Assembly: GCA_964017045.1 (NCBI GenBank)
Contig: OZ024799.1
Coordinates: 34,415,736 to 34,479,735, forward strand
Origin: Omphiscola glabra
Taxonomy: Eukaryota; Mollusca; Gastropoda; Lymnaeidae
DNA length: 64,000 nucleotides
Reading direction: 5' to 3'
In this document: piece by piece, positions 56,589 through 64,000 of the stretch
Layout: the number at the start of each line of letters is the position of its first letter
How positions within the stretch are numbered: position 1 is the first letter of the stretch
Notes under the pieces: model-generated
The model's input: the letters and a program-made list of their open reading frames with translations, nothing else
Database searches by the model: none
Told to the model about the DNA's origin: nothing
Translations under genes and position numbers: made by a program

Positions 56589-58588
56589 TAGAGACCGACC
56601 GAATTTCGGCTTGGTTTCGGCGCCGAAAGTTGATTTGTGATCCCTTTCGGCCTAATTTTGGTTTCGACCAAAGCCAAAAAGTTAAATTTCGGTTTAATTT
56701 CTGCTTAGGTCGAAACATAAAAGTTAACTTTCGGTTTAATTAATTTTGGTTTTGTTAGAAATTAATTGAGATTTTCGGTCATCTACCAGAGGTAAGACTG
56801 TCTGTCTTCTCTAGGCTGGCAATTCGATATTCATTATTCCTCGAGCTCTTGCTGTCATCGTATGTTCTATGACTAATACTCCTTTATTTCCAAAAAATTA
56901 AATTTCAAATAGTCCTAGATAAATGTAAAAAGTGTTGCTGAAGAAAACCTAATGAAATGGTAATATTTATATAATTTTTTTTTTTTTTTCAAAAGAATAA
57001 AATTTTGAACCCTAGGTTGATTCTATTCATTCATTTGTGACATTCATTTTGATTTATCATTATCATGTTCATCAATGTTTTCATAGGCAAATGTGAATAA
57101 TATTGAATAATCCCAGGGAATGGTAATATTTATATTATAATTTTTGTTTAATTTTTTTTTTTTATTAAGGAAAGTTGGGATTTTCAATTCATTCATTTCT
57201 TGAAACTCATCATAATCATTGTTACGTATCGTTATCAATATGGAGAAATTAATCTCTTATTTTAGTGTAAGGCTCGTTCTAAAACAGTGCACAACAAAAG
57301 ACGATACCAAATGATAAATACAATAACAAAGAATACGATACTCAAACCAGGGCTGATTACAATTAATACGTTTTAATATGTTAATTATAATAAATTACAA
57401 AATCCAAAGAAAATATATGAAACTATTGACTTACAGTACATTGTTTGGCTGGTACCGGTACGATGTTAATAAAACACAATGTGCAAAAATGGTACAATGA
57501 TGAAGAGAAATCTACACACACACAGTTAACAAAGCGCAGTGTCGTAGTGACAATAACACACCCGATAGTATCTCGTGATAAATGATCTGCTTCTCTCTGT
57601 CATTTGTCTCCACACGCTTTTATAGTCTATTCTATTCATCTTTCGAGAACAGACTAACATTGTTGGTCTTTCCAGTTTTCTCCAGATGCTTCAATAATAT
57701 TCTGAGTGAAACGGACAATACTAACATTGTTGTCAACAAGGTTAAAGGGAGACTATTAGTTTGCTACCCACACCTTAAATGCGGTCTCGAGTTTGTTGTC
57801 TGCTAGAGTTCATGCACGGGGAAGGCATGAGGCAAACAAGTCGCCTACATAACAATCGTGCTCATAAATATTGTTATTGATGAAAAAACAAGTGTGTGGA
57901 TTTATCACTGCTTTGTAATATAATTATGCTGTAGGCCTATGCAGACCTGTTTACTTTTATGATTTAGGCGACCAACTTAGATGTCTTTTTGCGATTCTCC
58001 GTCGAGACCCGTCAGAAGAACTATTAAAAGAGACCCGGTTAAAAAAATAATTTCCCCCCACCAAGGAGGGTGACGGAAGTTGGTCACCGAACGAAATAAT
58101 TACGTCACCAAGACTAACGTGTTGGTACAAGGCAAACTATTAATACAGCGATGTTTTGCCAGCATTTGTAATTAGAGCCACAATTGTAGGTATATGCCCC
58201 AGAATGTAATTATATTATAAAAGCAAAGGCATTCAAGGGTCTATTATGCATGCCTCCTTTCCCCCCCCCCCCCCCCCGCCCCCGGTCCAATTTTCTCTTA
58301 CCATACTACTTTTAAAAAAAACATTTTTATGAAATTAAAATGGTAAAAGCCAAAGTATTCATTAAATGTTTATTTCTTAATATTCACGATGTTCTCATTT
58401 TTTTTTTATAAAAAAAAGAATTTAAATATTGATTCTTTCCCCAATCATTTTTTGATGTATGCAGAATCTATGCGTGGACGAATTTCAAAATACCTAAATA
58501 TTTCAGTTTCGACTTCGGCTTCGGCTTCGGTTTCGGCCGAAAATGTCATTACGACCGAAATCAGAAAATCACTTTCGGTCTGTCCCTA
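56589..58588. mobile_element. hAT-type element, 2.0 kb, perfect 8-bp target duplication, with nested LTR
   Basis: CTTTGAAC flanks both sides (56581-56588 and 58589-58596). The left end TAGAGACCGACCGAA and right end TTTCGGTCTGTCCCTA are imperfect inverted repeats. Both ends are followed by TTTCGG/CCGAAA-rich subterminal blocks, which can fold extensively. The interior is AT-rich with a duplicated AATGGTAATATTTAT segment (56957, 57119). No transposase frame is present. Removing the solo LTR at 57220-57854 leaves about 1.36 kb, so this is a non-autonomous element. Confidence 0.85.
57220..57854 (-). mobile_element. solo LTR nested in a hAT element
   Basis: TGTTACGTATCG at the left and TACATAACA at the right give TG...CA ends. 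The flanks ATCAT (57215-57219) and ATCGT (57855-57859) match at 4 of 5. A minus-strand TATA box TATAAAAGCG lies at 57615-57624. It aligns by eye along its whole length with 13238-13843, including CTGGTACCGGTAC. No internal retrotransposon region is present, pointing to LTR-LTR recombination. Confidence 0.75.
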
Positions 58589-59040
58589 CTTTGAACTATT
58601 AAAAATGCCATCGGGTTTATGCATATGATACCCGAAGAGTTGAACCAAATCCACACTTTGGAGGTTGAACTAGTTAAATCGATGTTTAGAGGCTATTTAC
58701 ACAGCAGAGTTGAATAGGCTTTTCACAACCTTCCACGTGTTTCCGTTTAGAAGAGATACATATTGATTCGATAGTAGAAAACATAGCTAGCTGGGCCGGG
58801 GGGGGGGGGGGGCGAATGGTTAAACACTGGCGCAACCATCATTAACTTTAGGTTTGATGGCTGACTAACCGCGTATAGCATTATAATTTGACCTCTTAAC
58901 TATTGACCTGTGAAGGATTCATGTCGATTGTGGGATGGATTTTTCAGAAGTTCGATGATGAGAAAATGATTGCATAGAATCTATACGGTTAGTCACAAGG
59001 TCGGTTTTAGATCGTCAACCCTATGATCAGATACGTTTGC
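58589..59040. other. no gene; poly-G tract
   Basis: Fifteen G at 58798-58812. Nothing else was recognised. Confidence 0.4.
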
Positions 59041-59482
59041 AGATACATTATTCTGTACTGCTTGTACTGATTTAGAGATACCATTTAGTATTTTGTACTG
59101 CTGATACTGATATCGAGATACCATTCAGTATGTTGTACTACTGATACTGATATCGAGATACCATTTAGTATTTTGTACTGCTGGTACTGATTTAGAGATA
59201 ACATTTACTATTTTGTACAGCTGATACTGATATCGAGATGCCATTTAGTATTTTGTACCGCTGATACTGATATCGAGATTCCATTTAGTATTTTGTACCG
59301 CTGATACTGATATCGAGATGCCATTTAGTATTTTGTACCGCTGATACTGATATCGAGATGCCGTTTACTATTTTGTACTGCTGATACTGATATCGAGATT
59401 CCATTTAGTATTTTGTACCGCTGATACTGATATCGAGATGCCATTTAGTATTTTGTACTGCTGATACTGACTTCGAGATACG
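59041..59482. repeat. 40-bp minisatellite, 11 copies
   Basis: Units contain CCATTTAGTATTTTGTACCG followed by CTGATACTGATATCGAGATG. TACTG/TACCG and GATATCGAG/GATTTAGAG variants mark subtypes. Confidence 0.97.
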
Positions 59483-60427
59483 GTAAAACTCTCTAGTCAC
59501 AGCCTTTTGACATTTCAAAATACTTTAAGAAAGAGGTTCCCCACAAAGGCAACCCACTTCCCATGTTTATACCAAACGAATTTAAGAATTTATATATATA
59601 TATATACACTATTGTTAATTGTGAAGAATAAATATTGTTGCACAACTAACAGGTTAGAGTTAGTGTATCGGTATTAGTGCAGTGTTTACGCTGACCCGTG
59701 AGATGAGGTCGGGCATGGACTATCACAGTACACATTGCTAGTCATTACAAGGACATTACGATCTTACAGCCATTACATAACTATAGTAAGATCGAACATT
59801 TCGTCACATTATTTCTCCCTATGACATTTACACTCGCTTATGACACCCTTTCTTTAAAAACTGGATCTAATTTTGTATGTCCATTTGCAACGCCATTTTC
59901 TGGTCCACGCTTCTGTTTTCTTCCCCTTTAAGTAAATAAAACCATTTTTTTTTACAATCCCATTTATCAGGGGAGTTAATATTGAGCTCTATTTCAAATA
60001 AAGGAATGAACCCAAGACTATTGAAGCCCTTGCTGGTAGTCAAATATACGAGATAAGATACATAGCAGTGTTTATTTCAAGTATTGCCAAATACAACACT
60101 TATGGTTCAATCAGGGCAATTCTGCCAACTGATAAAAATGGTCTCACGTGATAACGCCATTGATAACATTAGACGCAGAAGATTAAAAAAAAAGAACCTT
60201 GTAAGTCAGCAAAAAATTTAGTTTTTAAAACGCGCCAATTTGTTTCCCTTTTTTTTTTTTTTTTTTTTTTCAAAAATACAAGTAATGAGTATTTAATTGT
60301 TTTAATTTTAACCCCGAATTCTCGCTGTAGAATTAATGTCTTAACAGTATTATGACACACTTACAATTTGATACTCCTTCCCCCCAACCCCATCCGCCCA
60401 CCCATCCCTGTGGCGCTCCATCCCGTG
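59483..60427. other. no gene; T-rich
   Basis: A short (TA)n at 59590-59606 and a long T run at 60248-60270. Nothing else was recognised. Confidence 0.4.
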
Positions 60428-60840
60428 TTAGGCTTTGGCCTGTCTCACCACTTCCTTCCACTCAGACCTGACTGATACTTTTCTTTTCAGTGCTTGGATT
60501 CCCAGCTGCTATAGATCTTTTTCCATATCATCTAAGTCTAGGTCTGCCTTTGAGCTTTCTTCCTCTGAGTTTTTTTGGTGGTGCACCATCTTCACTACTC
60601 TGTCATTTGGCATTCTTTCTAAGAGTCCCACACAGCGTAGCCTGACCTTTTTTTTTTTATATTTCTGCTACCAGCATGTGATCCTGATTATAAACAACAC
60701 AGTTGAAGGTTGATTCTTATTCTCCATTCATATTCGTTCTTTGTTGGTCCATATATTTTCCGGAGAACTTCTCTCTCCAAATTGTTTAATACGATTTCTG
60801 CCGTTTTTGTTAGGGTCCACGTTTCGGTTGCGTATTTTAC
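60428..60840 (-). pseudogene. C-terminal end of a second non-LTR reverse transcriptase, decayed
   Basis: The minus-strand translation begins near 60840 with ATETWTLTKTAE and LEREVLRKIYGP, slips frame near 60690 (then YNQDHMLVAEI), is broken by an A-run near 60650, continues with LERMPNDRVVKMV and DDMEKDL, an in-frame stop, then SEWKEVVRQAKA, ending at TAA (60428-60430). This arrangement is typical of the end of LINE ORFs (tryptophan-rich start, LERM and VVRQAKA-like end). It is a different lineage from 41757-42418. Two frame breaks and a stop make it non-functional. Confidence 0.8.
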
Positions 60841-61861
60841 ATCCCCCCACCCACCCCCCATACATACACTCCCTTTGCCTTAAAATAACGTCATTGGCCT
60901 ACAGGGATCAGTGGACTCCAACAGTTTTTTAAGCTGTTGATTTTTGAGACAGTGCAGCGGTTTTAAACGGTGTCCTGACGCAGATTTTTGTCACAGAAAG
61001 TTAACTTACGTGTCAGTAGATATTGATAGAGTTTGAGACACTTAAACTACAAAGTTTCAGGGTATACCTTGAGTGTAAGCCATAGGTTTAATAATAATTT
61101 GCTACATGATATTTTGTTTTAAGCCTTTATGTTGTGTCCAGGAATTTTTGTTGTTGATATGAATGTGTCGCGTAATGAAATAAAAGTTGAACGAAACTCC
61201 TCTGGTGATGTTAACTAAGTGTTAAGGTGGCGATGCTAACTATCTAAGTGATAAGATGCACCCCCCCTCCGCACACTTTTACCCCCACCCTCTCACTTCA
61301 AAAGAAGGTATGGCCTTGACCAGAAGTGTCTCGGGGGGGGGGGGATGTAATTAACACTTGGTGTGGAGTGTCCTATTACATTTAATTGATTCTACTTGGA
61401 CGAGATCCCAACCATTGGTTGGTGGTTTGGGGGGGGGGGGGGGTTCTTGTTTACAAACTTAATCAACCTTAACTCTGCATCATGTCAAACATCGAATAGA
61501 CACAAGAGGTTCTAAATACACCACAGGATAGCCCTATAAGTATCTATGCATGATATGTCTAGGTTGTAAGTATATTTATTTGCTTAAACAGCCTCTGTAG
61601 CGCAATGGTTAAATTATTTATTGTGTAACTGTGTTTTTGGGAGTGTGTGGGGGGGGGGGGGGGGAAACAAAGTGCAATGATGGACACAGAAAAAATTCAC
61701 AGGAAAAGAGGAGTGGGGAGGCGAAACTTCCAGTAAGAAAGATTGGAAGGTGTCCCTTATTTTTATCTATATTTGATTGAGGTTTATTTTCAAATTCATG
61801 ATAACCGTGTTTTTCATATCCTTTGGAAACTGAAAGAGCTTTTGAAATGACCCTTTAATTC
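60841..61861. other. no gene; G tracts and a tRNA-like scrap
   Basis: G tracts lie at 61429-61443 and 61649-61664. GCCTCTGTAGCGCAATGGTT at 61591 resembles a tRNA 5' arm with an A box, but there is no 3' half, so it may be a SINE scrap. Confidence 0.4.
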
Positions 61862-62062
61862 GGAACTGGAAGTTACTCTCAGATCACGAGAACTGGAAGT
61901 GACCCCCTGATCGTGAAACTGGAAGTGACCGCTGGTCGTGAAACTGGAAGTGACCCCCTGATTGTGAAACTGGAAGTGACCCCCTGATCGTGAAACTGGA
62001 AGTGACCCCCTGATCGCAAAACTGGAAGTGACCCTCAAATCACGAGAACTTGAAGTGACCCC
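61862..62062. repeat. 26-bp minisatellite, about 8 copies
   Basis: Units contain AAACTGGAAGTGACCCCCTG followed by ATCGTG. Edge copies carry AGATCACGAG instead. Confidence 0.96.
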
Positions 62063-62332
62063 CTTGCACTGAAGCGAACGCTCCAGAATTTCTCCACGTC
62101 TATTTAATCAATAAGGGTGCAGTCTGTAGGACAATCCTGTTACTTCTCTTAAGCCACCGTAACTTGGAAAGGGTGGCCGAGAAGAAAAAAAACATGTCAA
62201 GGATAGACGGAAAATGACTTTAACAAACGCATGTCCTGGCGGAAGTAGTTTACCGGATATTTGTTAAATGACCGCTGGGAAAACCACCCGGGAAGGGATG
62301 GCGTGCAAGAAATACTAGGCTGAAGACTTGGC

Positions 62333-62548
62333 TGAATGTTGATATTGTATTGAATATTCATGTTGTATTGAATGTTGATATTGTATTGAATATTCATGTT
62401 GTATTGAATGTTGATATTGTATTGAATATTCATGTTGTATTGAATGTTGATATTGTATTGAATGTTAAAATTGTATTGAATTTTGATATTGTATTGAATG
62501 TTTATATTTGATTGAATGTTGAAATTGTATTGAATGTTGATATCTTTC
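62333..62548. repeat. 18-bp minisatellite with 36-bp dimer
   Basis: GTTGATATTGTATTGAAT alternates with ATTCATGTTGTATTGAAT on the left (three dimers), then monomeric variants follow. The Asn/Ile-rich minus-strand frame is an artefact. Confidence 0.97.
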
Positions 62549-64000
62549 CTTGAAAAATTTCGGAGCACAATCTCTTAATAAAGGTTTGTGTCACGCGCCT
62601 TCTGTTTCTGATTCTTTTTTTACCTCATCGATTCCAGATGTTTATGTGTGCACGAGTATTTGGTTACGACCATGTATTTGTCTTCATATGTTTGAGATGA
62701 TCTTGTCATGTCTTCTAAGACCGTGATTTGTATTTATGATTACATTGGCCCGGAGATCATCATTGTTTTCATGTACATTTGTGGTTCTCCATTTTTTTCT
62801 AAGCGTGAATCAACTAAACACGCACACACCACCACAACAGACTGAACTTTATAAGACATTGTCTTCGATTAGATCTGAGAGTTGTATTCGAAATTCACGA
62901 GATTTGATCACTATGTCCACAGAAGAAAATACTCAGACAGAACTCAGCCGTTCGGGGACGTTATGGTGAGTTTTGTTGTATTCCGATCAAGCTCCGTTCC
63001 CCAAACAGCGTTGTGAAACTCAAACTATTCGCTATACACCCGACTGACTTTGAGATTTTGTCGAGTTGACATAAGGTCTACCAACTGACAGGTTCATTTG
63101 TATAAGACCAGCGAATTCCCTTTAAATGTGTAGTTTTTATATACCGAAGTGGGTGGTTGGAGTTTATCACTAGCCCAATTCAAATCGTCCGTCCGACTGA
63201 ATGGGAAAGATCAGAGAAAATAACTTGGTCCCCATATTTTTTGTGTCTTCCATCTACTGACATTTATATAAATCATTTTAAATCCGCTTATCTGCACCCG
63301 GAGAAGGGTTGGTCGGGTAGGATAGCATACACACACGATAAGAAGTTTGCACTAGAGGAGAACTAGAATTTAATTTTATGAAAATGAGCGGCTGAAGAGT
63401 TCCTGTCAGTGTTTTTATCCAGCGTAAATAGTTCATGAAGACTTCTTTTAATTCCAGTCTAAATAGTTCATGAATTCTTGTAATTCATGTATCATGCTGT
63501 GGTTGGGGAATTTCTTCTTCCCATTAAACTAAAACAAACCTGGTTGTCAGGTGCTGGTATCCAGCATTCATAAGCCAGTAAATAATTCAAACCCCGACAA
63601 ATATGATTGTCTTTTTTAAAAAATATATAAAAATTTAGAGACCCACAGAGATTCCGCTATCTACCTTAAAGGAACGATTCATCATTATATAATATTTGAA
63701 TCTACCAAGAACAAAGAAAACTCTTATAGAACTTGTGTGAGAGAAAATAATAATCGGATGTCATGCACAAGAGTGAGCTAATTTATACTCTTTCCAAAAT
63801 AGCAATGGTTTCAATTAAGTTTGTTTGTTATTTCACTTCTGCCGAAGTGTCCAGATTTCAGTGCTTCTCCGGCTGCGATGGGTCCTCAAACAAATATGAA
63901 TTTTAAAAAAAATAATTTTAGCTTAGTTTAAAAGTCTCTTACGATGATGGTATTATAAAAGAGCAACACAGCCACGCCTTAGATTGAGATCCGTTGATGT
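62549..64000. other. long stretch without recognised gene, to window end
   Basis: AT-rich. Frames of 69-77 codons at 62736-62969 and 63157-63366 have no recognisable domains. A small direct repeat AATAGTTCATGAA lies near 63427 and 63465. Confidence 0.4.

Noticed and set aside
61591..61616. tRNA gene
   Set aside because: Only an A-box-like 5' arm is present; no anticodon arm, B box or acceptor closure.
1..64000. Bacterial operon, phage or defence system
   Set aside because: No ribosome-binding-site-led gene clusters and no long non-repetitive frames; microsatellites, SINE, LINE, LTR and hAT remnants mark it as animal nuclear DNA.

Overview
Only the sequence was read; nothing was searched or aligned by program. 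This is eukaryotic, repeat-dominated, almost certainly non-coding nuclear DNA from an invertebrate animal. A gastropod mollusc is my best guess, mainly from the mix of hAT mini-elements (one resembling the SPIN family, reported from a pond snail), a tRNA-derived SINE and very abundant minisatellites. No intact protein-coding gene, rRNA or tRNA gene could be supported. The long open frames in the window are translations of tandem repeats whose period, or three times it, keeps frames open on both strands.

Tandem repeats are the main feature. About 60 arrays with periods of 2-61 bp together cover roughly 20 kb, about 30% of the window. The largest are a 47-bp array at 31268-32905 with two different higher-order periods (282 and 189 bp), a 35-bp array at 47715-48995, a 21-bp array at 20650-21792 with a 255-bp higher-order copy, a 21-bp array at 51030-51995, a 14-bp array at 50048-50804, a 40-bp array at 33292-33985 and a 27-bp array at 28841-29457.

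Transposable elements are mostly short or decayed, but several have boundaries proven by target-site duplications. These are hAT-type elements at 1801-1872, 22194-22704, 26472-26636 and 56589-58588 (8-bp duplications, the first with one mismatch), and LTR-like insertions at 13238-13843, 17335-18709 and 57220-57854 (TG/CA or near-TG/CA ends, 5-bp duplications, the last imperfect). The 57220 LTR sits inside the 56589 hAT element. The 17335 LTR splits a minisatellite. Two decayed non-LTR reverse-transcriptase tails lie at 41757-42418 (+) and 60428-60840 (-). A tRNA-derived SINE lies at 39560-39750 (-), with a headless relative at 22978-23144 (-).

Two patterns recur. Several hAT-like elements contain or run directly into a tandem array, suggesting that element ends seeded minisatellites. 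A short GGCT/AGCC stem motif, usually followed by an ACACG or AAACG box, occurs nine times on both strands. The remaining stretches over 300 bp are described individually; most show nothing recognisable.
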